Shown here piece after piece: positions 1 to 7,182 of a stretch of 33,709 nucleotides of DNA. Position 1 is the first letter of the stretch. Every line of letters begins with the position of its first letter. The notes under the pieces are model-generated. The model saw only the letters and a program-made list of their open reading frames with translations, was not told the DNA's origin and searched no databases. The DNA comes from a virus. The DNA is taken from positions 1 to 33,709 of the IMG/VR virus record IMGVR_UViG_3300023184_000339; one strand, written 5' to 3'. The position numbers were made by a program, and so were the translations under genes.

Positions 1-983
1 AAGCTGGTCACACTCAAGTTGTTCATTGTTACAATAAACGTTAGGCTGTTGTAGCTAGGAACTTCTGTTAGGAATTGATTTACTCGATCCCAAAGCAAAT
101 TAAAATCAAGCCCGTGGCGCATGTATTCTGCTTGAGAGCCCCATCCGTCTAGACTCACATACTGCATAAAGTGTTCTATACGTCCATCGCATAACTGTTT
201 CACATAGCCCAAGTACTTCTGCCAGCTCTTCTCATCTACTGAAAAGTTTGACGTTACATTTAAATGCAGTTTGGCACTTGGATTGGCTAATACATGATCA
301 AACACTCTGTAGGTGTTCTTGTCTAGCAGGGGTTCGCCGCCAGTCATGCGAAAGTGTATGAGTTCTGGATACAGCGTGGGCCACCACTGCCAAAAGGCTT
401 CTACATAAGGGTTATGCTCTCTAGCCGGAAGTACCCTGCGATCTCCACCAAAATGCCCAGGATCATTGTGAACACGAGCAGTAGGGTAGCCGCCCGATCG
501 GTCCACTTCTTGTTGCCAGCTGCTAGAGAATTGCGGACTACAATAACTGCACATGAGATTACAAACATTATTAAAATTGACCTCAACGTAGCTAGGGATA
601 ACATCATTTTCTTCTCCTGTTGAATTGCGTATTTGTTCAAAGTCCACAGCGGCCCAAGGCTCGCCTGAACGATAGTGCCTGTCACTCAGCTTGTTTTCCG
701 CTTCCATGTTCCAGCAGTATTGACACTCTGCAGGTTTTTCATTCTGTAACATCATCACACGTTGCGCTTTCTTGTGTGGCGTGTTGTGCAAGGACCCCGG
801 ATCTGTGGCCAAGTTTTCTACTGGTATCTTGTGTAGTGGCGGATGATAACAGGAGTTGTTGAGTCCTGTAGGCAAGTGCAGACTCACCTGTTTCCATTTG
901 GCAAGACATAGTGCAGGCCCCAAGTCCTCTTTCATTTGCTCTGCTGAGCTCATAAATTTGCTTTGGTCGCCTTTGTTTTGCAT
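1..983 (-). CDS. Radical SAM protein, 3' end cut off by the window edge
   Basis: Reading leftward from the ATG at 983-981, the frame stays open to base 1: 327 complete codons with no stop, so the C-terminus is missing. The radical SAM signature CNLMCSYC (C141, C145, C148) binds the 4Fe-4S cluster that cleaves S-adenosylmethionine, and TGGEPLL at 214-220 is the usual GGEP strand that contacts SAM. Before the core is an N-terminal region with CLAKW (C26), SCYHP (C45) and CQYCW (C87, C90), cysteines that could hold a further metal site. A Twitch- or SPASM-type radical SAM enzyme is the best guess; the decisive C-terminal part lies outside the window. The start shares one base with the stop of the preceding glycosyltransferase-like gene (TAATG), so the two are probably translated together. 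The substrate is unknown. Confidence 0.9.
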   Translation of the reverse strand, partial: MQNKGDQSKFMSSAEQMKEDLGPALCLAKWKQVSLHLPTGLNNSCYHPPLHKIPVENLATDPGSLHNTPHKKAQRVMMLQNEKPAECQYCWNMEAENKLSDRHYRSGEPWAAVDFEQIRNSTGEENDVIPSYVEVNFNNVCNLMCSYCSPQFSSSWQQEVDRSGGYPTARVHNDPGHFGGDRRVLPAREHNPYVEAFWQWWPTLYPELIHFRMTGGEPLLDKNTYRVFDHVLANPSAKLHLNVTSNFSVDEKSWQKYLGYVKQLCDGRIEHFMQYVSLDGWGSQAEYMRHGLDFNLLWDRVNQFLTEVPSYNSLTFIVTMNNLSVTS

Positions 984-1915
984 TACCAACCTTCTTGAGC
1001 TCTAATTACATCAATCTCACGTGTCATTATGCCTTGATTGTGCCAGTTAGATCTATAGTGTTTCTTAAAAAATTCACTTTGTTCAGCTTCCATTGCAATC
1101 ATAGGCAACCCTAGCTGTGTGTTGAGGTCCTCGGCTAGTCGCCCAGCTAACAGTCTAGGTTCAGAACTTTTTATATCTTTCCAGATTCCAGCAAGTGCAT
1201 GAAAGTTTTGCACCTGTGTATGATCCCAGGCAGTGAGCATGGTCATGTATGTGCCCTGGCGTGCGCCGGCCATAGCCCAATCTCCATGGTCTGCATCAGC
1301 ACCCACATTGTGCCAAATGGTTAGATGATCCAAGTTGCGTTGATGCACACGATCTTGAAACTCTGCTGTGGTAGGCTTGCGTCCACGGTCCAGGCACATT
1401 TTAACACCTTCACGGAAGCCTGCACGCCAGGCATGGAAAGCAGATTGGTTAGGGTATGTGGTTGAGTAGCAGTCATACATGGGCCAGTATAGTGGATCAA
1501 AACAAAATTCTACTTGTGTTTCTGCTGTGCCGTCTGTGGCTTCGTGTGTGCGCATGTTCTCTACAAAGCTCTTGGTCCATGAACTCAAGCCGCCGTTGCC
1601 ATACATTAGTCCGTTGATATGGTTACGTGCCCGCCACCGGAACACAGCACTCTCATATTCTTTGCTATGAAAAACAAGTGTTTGATTAAAGAACGCCGGA
1701 TCGGGGAGATTGTCGCCATCGATGAGAATGAATCTATCCGTACTACTCGCGTGGGCTGCCGCTTTGTGAGCCGCATCGCTCCCCAGAACACCGTCCACCC
1801 TTCGAGCCCAAGGCACCATATTCCTAATCTTGATCCAAAATTCTTCTCGTTGTGGTTCATCATAACTCAAGTATATGCAGTCTAAGTCTGCTATGTCAAT
1901 TTGATTCAAAGCCAT
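983..1915 (-). CDS. Glycosyltransferase-like protein with DGD motif
   Basis: A 310-residue protein. Near residues 61-70 it carries RFILIDGDNL, a hydrophobic strand ending in D66-G67-D68, the layout of the metal- and sugar-nucleotide-binding DxD motif in GT-A glycosyltransferases. It is preceded by an Ala-rich stretch with SDAAHKAAA (46-54). Aromatic residues are frequent in the middle (FCFDPLYWPMYDCY), as in related uncharacterised phage proteins. A GGAGAAAAC ribosome-binding sequence lies just before the ATG at 1915. The first 20 bases overlap the end of the 111-residue gene before it, and its stop overlaps the radical SAM start. The donor and acceptor sugars cannot be predicted. It could also be a non-catalytic nucleotide-sugar-binding relative. 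Confidence 0.7.
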   Translation of the reverse strand: MALNQIDIADLDCIYLSYDEPQREEFWIKIRNMVPWARRVDGVLGSDAAHKAAAHASSTDRFILIDGDNLPDPAFFNQTLVFHSKEYESAVFRWRARNHINGLMYGNGGLSSWTKSFVENMRTHEATDGTAETQVEFCFDPLYWPMYDCYSTTYPNQSAFHAWRAGFREGVKMCLDRGRKPTTAEFQDRVHQRNLDHLTIWHNVGADADHGDWAMAGARQGTYMTMLTAWDHTQVQNFHALAGIWKDIKSSEPRLLAGRLAEDLNTQLGLPMIAMEAEQSEFFKKHYRSNWHNQGIMTREIDVIRAQEGW

Positions 1916-2231
1916 ATGTTTGTTTTCTCCATGGTGTTCCGTGTTGAGTGACTACTACCGCAACCGATTGCGGGTGACACTGTGTGCCTGTGTTACCGGG
2001 CACAATTTTCTGTGATGTGCGCCTAGTAATGTATTTGAGCTGACCGTCTACCACCTGCACATTTTGTGGCGATAAGGCAAATGTTTTGGCGTCAACATCA
2101 ATGTAATTACCTGGCAGATCTTCCATGCTGTAACAAACAGGTTGCCCTGCATCGTTGTAGTACAACCGCCAGAACACAGGGTGGGGCTCTGGCATGCTGT
2201 GCAGTATGTTCCAGAACTCTTCAGACGTCAT
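1896..2231 (-). CDS. Small conserved phage protein of unknown function (111 aa)
   Basis: I place the start at the ATG at 2231 (MTSEEFWNIL), which leaves only an 11-base overlap with the glycosyltransferase-like gene before it. A longer frame begins at 2348 but would overlap that gene by 128 bases, and another ATG lies at 2249. None has a convincing ribosome-binding site, so translational coupling is likely. The protein has the stretch RLYYNDAGQPVCYSMEDLPG (22-41) followed by YIDVD, which I recall as a recurring pattern in small proteins of T4-like aquatic phages without a known function. No membrane segment or signal peptide is seen. Its position between two glycosyltransferase-like genes suggests a helper role in the same process, which is inference only. 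Confidence 0.6.
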   Translation of the reverse strand: MTSEEFWNILHSMPEPHPVFWRLYYNDAGQPVCYSMEDLPGNYIDVDAKTFALSPQNVQVVDGQLKYITRRTSQKIVPGNTGTQCHPQSVAVVVTQHGTPWRKQTYGFESN

Positions 2232-2997
2232 ATCGCCAGTCTTTAACATGATAATGAAACGCACCCCATTGTGCTTGAGTTTGTATACGCATGGGATCCA
2301 TTTCCCACACCAGCTCATTGGTCCATTGTTTTGTTCGTGTGCCGGCATGTGCTTGTTTCATGTGTACAATACGTGGGTATGTCACAAATGGCATGGTCAC
2401 TAGTTCTCTGCCAATTATGTCTGCTGCCATTGCGTACACAAGATCAGTGCTAGGGGTTTCTTCGGGAAATTTAATCAGCTTTCGAAACTCTGCCCAATTG
2501 GCAAATATATCACGCACTAACATAAAGAACTCTCGAGCTGTAAGGCTCAGGCGCCAGTAAGTTATGGCATTGTACACATCTGGTAAGTGGTTGGCATCAA
2601 ATACTTTTCTGTAATTTCTTGCACTACTGACTTGATCTTGCCATGTTCTGCAGCCCGTAGATATCACAACATCTTGATGTCTGAACATATCCCACCAGTG
2701 GTCGATTGAACTGGCAATCATCATGTCTGCTTCTAGTTTGATGGTTTCACGATATGGCGTTTGAAAAAACACTTGCCAATCGTTTGCATATAAATTATCA
2801 CGATTGACATTATCAATCACACGATAGTGATTGTATATAGGATCGTTGGCATGAGTTTGATCTGTGATCAAACAAACACTGGCCTGAGGATTCCATTGTT
2901 TGATTGTTTTTGTAAGTGTTCTAGCACAATCCAAGTAGTCAACTTGGGGCGTGTTCAAGGCCATGATCACATAGCCTTGCTCTTCGATGGGTTTCAA
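2221..2997 (-). CDS. Glycosyltransferase-like protein with ExD motif
   Basis: A 258-residue protein. It begins with a typical GT-A entry strand (GYVIMALNT, 8-16) and later has ETIKLEADMMI (84-94), placing E89-A90-D91 where GT-A enzymes usually have DxD. An H near the C-terminus (RIVHMKQ) resembles the late metal-ligating histidine of GT8-like enzymes. The start at 2997 gives a 59-base overlap with the upstream gene, which is long. The internal ATG at 2964 would reduce it to 26 bases but would remove the entry strand, so I keep 2997. It belongs to the tightly overlapped cassette between 4086 and the left edge. The fold is well supported by motif order; the substrate is unknown. Confidence 0.7.
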   Translation of the reverse strand: MKPIEEQGYVIMALNTPQVDYLDCARTLTKTIKQWNPQASVCLITDQTHANDPIYNHYRVIDNVNRDNLYANDWQVFFQTPYRETIKLEADMMIASSIDHWWDMFRHQDVVISTGCRTWQDQVSSARNYRKVFDANHLPDVYNAITYWRLSLTAREFFMLVRDIFANWAEFRKLIKFPEETPSTDLVYAMAADIIGRELVTMPFVTYPRIVHMKQAHAGTRTKQWTNELVWEMDPMRIQTQAQWGAFHYHVKDWRYDV

Positions 2998-3784
2998 CTA
3001 TTGCTCCTAAATCTCTTTTGCCCATGGCATGAAAGTCCAGTCCAACAATTGAGACTGTTTTACATTTGCCGTGTGCATCTTCATACTCGATGTTCCAGAA
3101 TGTTTCATTATCAAGCGTTAGTCTGCTTTCGGGTACCACACTAGGCATGCCCCAAGGTATTGCATCTACCTTTAGTGTTTGCCCACTCACGATGCCCAGT
3201 GCAATGCTCAATGCATAGTCGTTTCTGTAGGTGGGCTGTGCAATGTGATAGAGATCTCTGTAGTGCTTCCAATTTTCACGAATCATCTGCATGCAGTCAA
3301 ATATGTATTGTGAGGTGTTTGATCTGCGAAACATCATCACAGTGGCCCAGTACATGGGATATTGGTATGTACCAAAAGTGTTTAAAAATTCTTCCTCAGG
3401 TCTAGCAAGATTGAAAGCTGATCTAAAGCACATGAAATCTTGTGGGCTATCTAGCACCACTTTTAAATCTTTACTATTGATCACAAAGTCAGCGTCTAAC
3501 ACTAGAGTTTGATCCCAGGGCGACAAGTTGTAAGCATCTACTCTATTGCCGTTGTGCCAGGTTACATGTTGTTCCAAGTCGCCAAACCAGCGTGAGTTCT
3601 CACCTAATGGGTCAGCATATATCACCTGATCAAACACAGTTTCGTCGCTGGCAGCAGGATTGTTTGTGACCACTGCTACAGGAATTTCTAAAAAATCTTT
3701 GACTCTTTCGGCGCAAAAGGCTGCCATGTTGAGATAGCGTGTGTGTTCTGTATCAAATGCAAAGATCAGTGCGCCGGTAGTCAT
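2939..3784 (-). CDS. Glycosyltransferase-like protein with DAD motif
   Basis: A 281-residue protein starting at the ATG at 3784, which overlaps the preceding stop as ATGA; the frame is open further upstream, but that part lies inside the neighbouring gene. The order of features fits a GT-A fold: first strand GALIFAF (4-10), a PWDQTLVLDADFVI segment with D97-A98-D99 as the metal/nucleotide-sugar site, and a late FHAMGKRD segment whose histidine and lysine recall the His-X-X-Gly-X-X-Lys ending of GT8 enzymes. Together with the next two glycosyltransferase-like proteins and the radical SAM protein it forms one overlapping gene string. The three proteins differ clearly in sequence, so they probably act on different linkages and are not recent duplicates. 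Confidence 0.75.
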   Translation of the reverse strand: MTTGALIFAFDTEHTRYLNMAAFCAERVKDFLEIPVAVVTNNPAASDETVFDQVIYADPLGENSRWFGDLEQHVTWHNGNRVDAYNLSPWDQTLVLDADFVINSKDLKVVLDSPQDFMCFRSAFNLARPEEEFLNTFGTYQYPMYWATVMMFRRSNTSQYIFDCMQMIRENWKHYRDLYHIAQPTYRNDYALSIALGIVSGQTLKVDAIPWGMPSVVPESRLTLDNETFWNIEYEDAHGKCKTVSIVGLDFHAMGKRDLGAIVETHRRARLCDHGLEHAPS

Positions 3785-4086
3785 CGTTTGGTACTGAGTT
3801 CGTTGTGTTCCGTCAGCCACGCATTCATTTGCTCTTGCCAACGTTGCATGGCCAAGCTGCGCAGTTTTTCAGGCTGAACTTGCACAGGAGTTTCATACAA
3901 GTCTAGCAACACTGCGTCACCAGGAGGCACAGTGGCTAGGATGTTTATGAGTTCAGGCCCGGCACGCCACATGCCGCCGTCATGTGCAAATATCATTCGT
4001 GCTTCGTATTTTTCTCGGAGTATGCGCTTGGCAGCCACATGATCAAAACGAGCACGGCTGTGCGAAATTAAATCGTCAGTGTTCAT
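3781..4086 (-). CDS. Conserved hypothetical protein (101 aa), first gene of the modification cassette
   Basis: A 101-residue soluble protein without membrane segments. The recognisable stretch is KYEARMIFAHDGGMWRAGPE (26-45), a basic start followed by an aromatic, Gly-rich turn. Its stop overlaps the start of the glycosyltransferase-like gene (ATGA), tying it to that cassette. Upstream lies only 55 bases to the end of the 320-residue tail gene, with a hairpin terminator and a possible promoter between. No Shine-Dalgarno sequence precedes the ATG at 4086, so either the transcript is leaderless or a later start is used. I do not recognise a function. Confidence 0.65.
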   Translation of the reverse strand: MNTDDLISHSRARFDHVAAKRILREKYEARMIFAHDGGMWRAGPELINILATVPPGDAVLLDLYETPVQVQPEKLRSLAMQRWQEQMNAWLTEHNELSTKR

Positions 4087-4092
4087 GTTGCG

Positions 4093-4121
4093 ATTGTACA
4101 GGATTTACAGGGAAAAGTAAA
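4093..4121 (-). promoter_or_regulatory. Possible promoter for the radical SAM/glycosyltransferase cassette
   Basis: On the minus strand TTTACT (4121-4116) and TACAAT (4098-4093) are separated by 17 bases, a fair sigma70-like arrangement. Transcription would begin very close to the ATG at 4086, which would make the first message nearly leaderless. A degenerate late box TGTAAATC lies at 4109-4102, so late control cannot be excluded. It directly follows a terminator, where a new promoter would be needed. Confidence 0.35.
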
Positions 4122-4138
4122 GGAGCTGTCGCCCCTTT
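4112..4138 (-). terminator. Rho-independent terminator at the end of the tail-gene operon
   Basis: Reading leftward just after the stop of the 320-residue tail gene there is an 8-base stem AAAGGGGC / GCTCCTTT with a GACA tetraloop (4138-4119, one G-T pair), followed by ACTTTTCC. The T run is short and broken by one C-containing step, so the element may be only partly efficient. It separates virion structural genes from the glycosyltransferase cassette. Confidence 0.6.
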
Positions 4139-4141
4139 TGG

Positions 4142-5104
4142 TTAAGCTACCGAAGCTGCTACGCTGATAGATCCCCAGGTGTTTGCCAAATATGTGGTAC
4201 TTGGTGGGTACACAGTGACCAGTGTTGCCGGAGCAGTGCCAAATGTAGCACCAGTTGTAGCTGTTCCACCAGAAATGTTGTCAGATGATCCTGCCCCCGA
4301 GCCGCCCGGATCAGTCCAGGTTGTGGTAAATGTTATAGCAGTTCCTGAATTGGTTGCACTAAGAGTAATGTATTGTCCAGTATAAGGACTGGTGTCAGCA
4401 TATTGTTGATACAAGTTGGTTGGTGAGGCAGTTAAATTGTATGCGCCAGTTCCTGTTGACAATATGTTTGGACTTCCTGTGCCGCCAGATTTGGTAGTTC
4501 CATTATATGGAGTACCAGCAATTGTTTTTGCAGAACCAGAACCGCTTAGAAAAATAGCGCCGCATAAGGTTGTGGCCAGGTCATTCCATTCTGTATCAGC
4601 GTCGGTTGAATCAGCAGTTTTACTGGTTTGCCATTTGATCAGGCCGCCTGCATTGAAGAAATATCTTTGTGCGGCAGCATTGGCCCAACTTATGGTATGT
4701 GTAAAAGTAATGGTCCATGGGCTTGTACCTGAACCAGTGGCGGTGGTTTTGCTTGTGGTGCCACTCCAATTGGCCTGTTGAGAACCAATGCCCACAGCAG
4801 TAGATGCTGAATTGGTAATGTTGGTAATATCCGTGGTTAAATTTGTCAAAATAGAAATAGTATTACCGGTTACTGGTGCAGTTCTTGATGTGATACTAAC
4901 ACCAGTCTGAGCGCCGGCAGTAGCTAAATTGTTAACCAAGCTGGCCCAGTTGGTAGCAGTAACCACGCCACTGGTACTCACACTGCTTAATGTGGTTTGC
5001 CCCCACCCTAAACTTCCTGAGCCAGTGGCCCAAAATGCATTAGTATTGGTAGCAAATGTATTGTAATCACTTGCTAAAATCAATGAGCCTGCGGAATAAG
5101 TCAT
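4142..5104 (-). CDS. Putative tail/fibre protein, Ser/Thr/Gly-rich (320 aa)
   Basis: A 320-residue protein of low complexity dominated by Ser, Thr, Gly, Ala and Asn, with almost no charged residues, as in fibrous phage tail proteins. It starts MTYSAGSLILASDYN, an opening I associate with phage tail/collar proteins. The segment WANAAAQRYFFNAGGLIKW (about 140-158) matches the RYFFNAGG pattern recurrent in phage tail proteins. Neither transmembrane segments nor catalytic motifs are seen. An AAGGAT ribosome-binding sequence lies 11 bases before the ATG at 5104. It is the last gene before the terminator at 4112-4138. A fibre-tip, collar or whisker role is possible. Confidence 0.65.
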   Translation of the reverse strand: MTYSAGSLILASDYNTFATNTNAFWATGSGSLGWGQTTLSSVSTSGVVTATNWASLVNNLATAGAQTGVSITSRTAPVTGNTISILTNLTTDITNITNSASTAVGIGSQQANWSGTTSKTTATGSGTSPWTITFTHTISWANAAAQRYFFNAGGLIKWQTSKTADSTDADTEWNDLATTLCGAIFLSGSGSAKTIAGTPYNGTTKSGGTGSPNILSTGTGAYNLTASPTNLYQQYADTSPYTGQYITLSATNSGTAITFTTTWTDPGGSGAGSSDNISGGTATTGATFGTAPATLVTVYPPSTTYLANTWGSISVAASVA

Positions 5105-5119
5105 TCTGCGTTATCCTTG

Positions 5120-6514
5120 TTATTTAATTGTAACTATGGCTTCCACAGTACCTAACCCGTCTGTCAGTTTATCAACTAATGCGCGACCAATTACATTAAA
5201 TGCAGTTGCTTCGCCTGTGGCTGCTGATCGAGCAATTCCATTACCGGCAGACACCAATCGATCACCTTTGTGTATCACACCAGTTACTTTTACTGGAACT
5301 CGCCCAGTCATTGCAACTTTAGGATGAGTGTCGTCTTCGCCTGCGCCACCATTCATGGTGTATGCTGGTCTGGTACTAATTACACCAAATACATTTTCAC
5401 TCAGGTCTTTCAGGCTGCGAGTAATTTCTCGTGAACCGCCAAGTTCAACCACGGTGCCTGGCTCTAATAGATCGTCAGCAGCAAATCTTTCTGCAACGTC
5501 AGCATACAATGCTGTGGTAGCAACTGCAAACACTTGATTGAAATAACTGCTGCTTGAGCCAATATTTCCAACAGCATTACCAGCACCATTCACAATAGCA
5601 GTAGTAGCGGCTGCACTATTAACTGTGATTGGTCCACTTATAGTGGTCATGTTATTTCCGCCCCACATGGTAACTTTGGTGGTGACTGATCCACTAATAT
5701 TGGCAGCTAGAATTAAATTACCACCACTGGTGTTGTTGTAGACAGAAACATCATTGCCTGACACAGAAATTCTAGCATCACTATCAACACCAACGCTTAG
5801 TCCGCTATCATTTAATACACCCAATGTGCCTGATGTGGTATCGTTTGCAACTGCACTCAAGAAATCTGTAGAATCTAAATTATCCAGCAATTGAGCATTG
5901 GTCGCAGTGCCCTGGAACAACTGTGTCACACCACTAACTGTGCTTGCCAAAGTGATACCTGGGCGAACTGTAGTGAATCCTGCAATTGGAACAGCTGGAG
6001 TAAATGCAGTGTCTTTGCTGACAATAGCAACAACACTGTCTTCAACATACAACTCAATCACAACGTGACTTACTGCGGTATTGTCCGTAATGGTATTAAC
6101 AATAGCACCAGTTTCGCCTTGGCCCGATGTAAATGCAGGACCTACCAACAACCAAGTTGCTCCAGTGTACACTCTCAGCTGAGCATTGGTTGAGTCGTAC
6201 CACAAGTCACCAGCCACAGGAGAAGTAGGTGCGCTGCTGCTTGCTGCGGCACCCGAAATTACATTAAATGTAGTTCCATTGTAAACTTGCAATGTACCAG
6301 ATGTTTGGTCCCACCATAGTTGGCCTTCTAGTGGCGCTGTTGGTGCAGTGGTATTTGATCCATTTTCCAACAAGTGGATAAAGTTTTCATCTAAAAATTC
6401 ACCGTATCCAGCATAGTTTTTGCCCACCAGGGTCATGCTTGAGTCAGTATTGACCGTACCATCCGCTACTACAGCAAAAATTGTACCGTCAGTTAAATTA
6501 ATTGTATATGACAT
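5120..6514 (-). CDS. Putative tail fibre/adhesin with LW-repeat and C-terminal processing-like domain
   Basis: A 464-residue protein. Residues about 60-130 contain two copies of a short beta motif: GQLWWDQTSGTLQVYNGTTF and GDLWYDSTNAQLRVYTGATW. The middle (about 130-330) is Ser/Thr/Asn/Val-rich and fibre-like. The C-terminal part begins with YADVAERF (near 341-348) and continues with EPGTVVELGG, VAMTGRVPVKV and KGDRLVSAGNG. These resemble the Peptidase_G2 / autoprocessing-type ends of phage fibre proteins. That similarity is recalled and not computed, and I cannot name a catalytic residue. A good late-promoter box lies at 6537-6544 and a GGAG ribosome-binding sequence just before the ATG at 6514. 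A host-binding fibre component is the likely role. Confidence 0.7.
   Translation of the reverse strand: MSYTINLTDGTIFAVVADGTVNTDSSMTLVGKNYAGYGEFLDENFIHLLENGSNTTAPTAPLEGQLWWDQTSGTLQVYNGTTFNVISGAAASSSAPTSPVAGDLWYDSTNAQLRVYTGATWLLVGPAFTSGQGETGAIVNTITDNTAVSHVVIELYVEDSVVAIVSKDTAFTPAVPIAGFTTVRPGITLASTVSGVTQLFQGTATNAQLLDNLDSTDFLSAVANDTTSGTLGVLNDSGLSVGVDSDARISVSGNDVSVYNNTSGGNLILAANISGSVTTKVTMWGGNNMTTISGPITVNSAAATTAIVNGAGNAVGNIGSSSSYFNQVFAVATTALYADVAERFAADDLLEPGTVVELGGSREITRSLKDLSENVFGVISTRPAYTMNGGAGEDDTHPKVAMTGRVPVKVTGVIHKGDRLVSAGNGIARSAATGEATAFNVIGRALVDKLTDGLGTVEAIVTIK
5121..5128 (-). promoter_or_regulatory. Weak T4-late-like promoter box before the 320-aa tail gene
   Basis: ATTAAATA on the minus strand, overlapping the stop codon of the previous gene and 16 bases before the ATG at 5104. 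It matches the T4 late consensus TATAAATA at six of eight positions and has the same spacing as the better boxes before gp6 and the 464-residue gene. Chance occurrence in AT-rich DNA is quite possible. Confidence 0.35.
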
Positions 6515-6536
6515 ATGTTGCTCCGAAGTCTAAAAG

Positions 6537-6544
6537 TATTTATG
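6537..6544 (-). promoter_or_regulatory. T4-late-type promoter before the 464-aa fibre gene
   Basis: CATAAATA on the minus strand, seven of eight positions of the T4 late consensus TATAAATA, with 22 bases between it and the ATG at 6514. The predicted start leaves a short leader carrying GGAGC. The box sits in a real 50-base intergenic gap, which supports it. The late sigma factor encoded at the right end would read it. Confidence 0.6.
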
Positions 6545-6564
6545 ATTTGCTAATCTACGCATCT

Positions 6565-7182
6565 TTAAGCCGCGGTTAAATTAGTCAAAGTCTGAATACG
6601 CACAGTGTAATCAATTTGAATTTGTCGATTCAAACTCTTTTGTACAGGGTGAAAAATTACATGGGTAAGCAACCGCAAATCAGTTGCGCTTGTGTTCCAT
6701 CCTTTGAGCCCAAGCTCATCAAACACATATTCACCATTGAAATTTGTTGAATTATCAAATGCTTGTTGCCCAGCAGGCTCGCCGTAATCCAACAAACAAC
6801 TTACCAAAATATCAGTGTAAACTTTGCCCGAAGTATGCAACACAGTCATATTGTTGTTGACAGGATCTGTATCAGCTGCGGAATTGTCGTCTACAACTTT
6901 GGCATAAGTTTCGTTGTACAAGTCAGCATTTTGACCTGTGGTATTTGGGGGCAAATATGTGATAACACCAGTGGGATCCACGCTGGATCCGCCGTTGCCA
7001 AATGCCATTGTATAAATCCACCCTCCACCTTGTGCAGAAGTACGGTGGCTCAGGGTTTCGGCCAGGCTGATACTCATATTTTCATAATGAATAGCATTTT
7101 TTTTATCAACAAATATTTCTCCTGATTTAGGATCAAATATTTTTACAAATCCCTCTATCTGTAACATTCCAGGGACGATCAT
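6565..7182 (-). CDS. Putative virion structural protein (205 aa)
   Basis: A 205-residue acidic, beta-rich protein. The N-terminus contains GFVKIFDPKSGEIFVDKKNA (11-30), followed by a Gly-rich loop and, at the end, a hydrophobic strand series (LLTHVIFHPVQKSLNRQI, QIDYTVRIQTL). Similar proteins of about this size recur beside the fibre genes of T4-like aquatic phages, in my recollection without a proven function. The start ATG at 7182 overlaps the stop of the 51-codon gene before it (ATGA). That small gene carries the same GFVKIFDPK motif, so the pair seems related. It might link a fibre to the baseplate or cap an assembly, which is inference. Confidence 0.65.
   Translation of the reverse strand: MIVPGMLQIEGFVKIFDPKSGEIFVDKKNAIHYENMSISLAETLSHRTSAQGGGWIYTMAFGNGGSSVDPTGVITYLPPNTTGQNADLYNETYAKVVDDNSAADTDPVNNNMTVLHTSGKVYTDILVSCLLDYGEPAGQQAFDNSTNFNGEYVFDELGLKGWNTSATDLRLLTHVIFHPVQKSLNRQIQIDYTVRIQTLTNLTAA

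Noticed and set aside
401-862. Short open frames on both strands between 354 and 862
   Set aside because: They overlap the radical SAM gene in other frames, and their products are low-complexity or unlike any protein.
1606-1885. Open frames on both strands inside the DGD glycosyltransferase-like gene
   Set aside because: Shadows of the real gene, with no ribosome-binding site and no recognisable motif.
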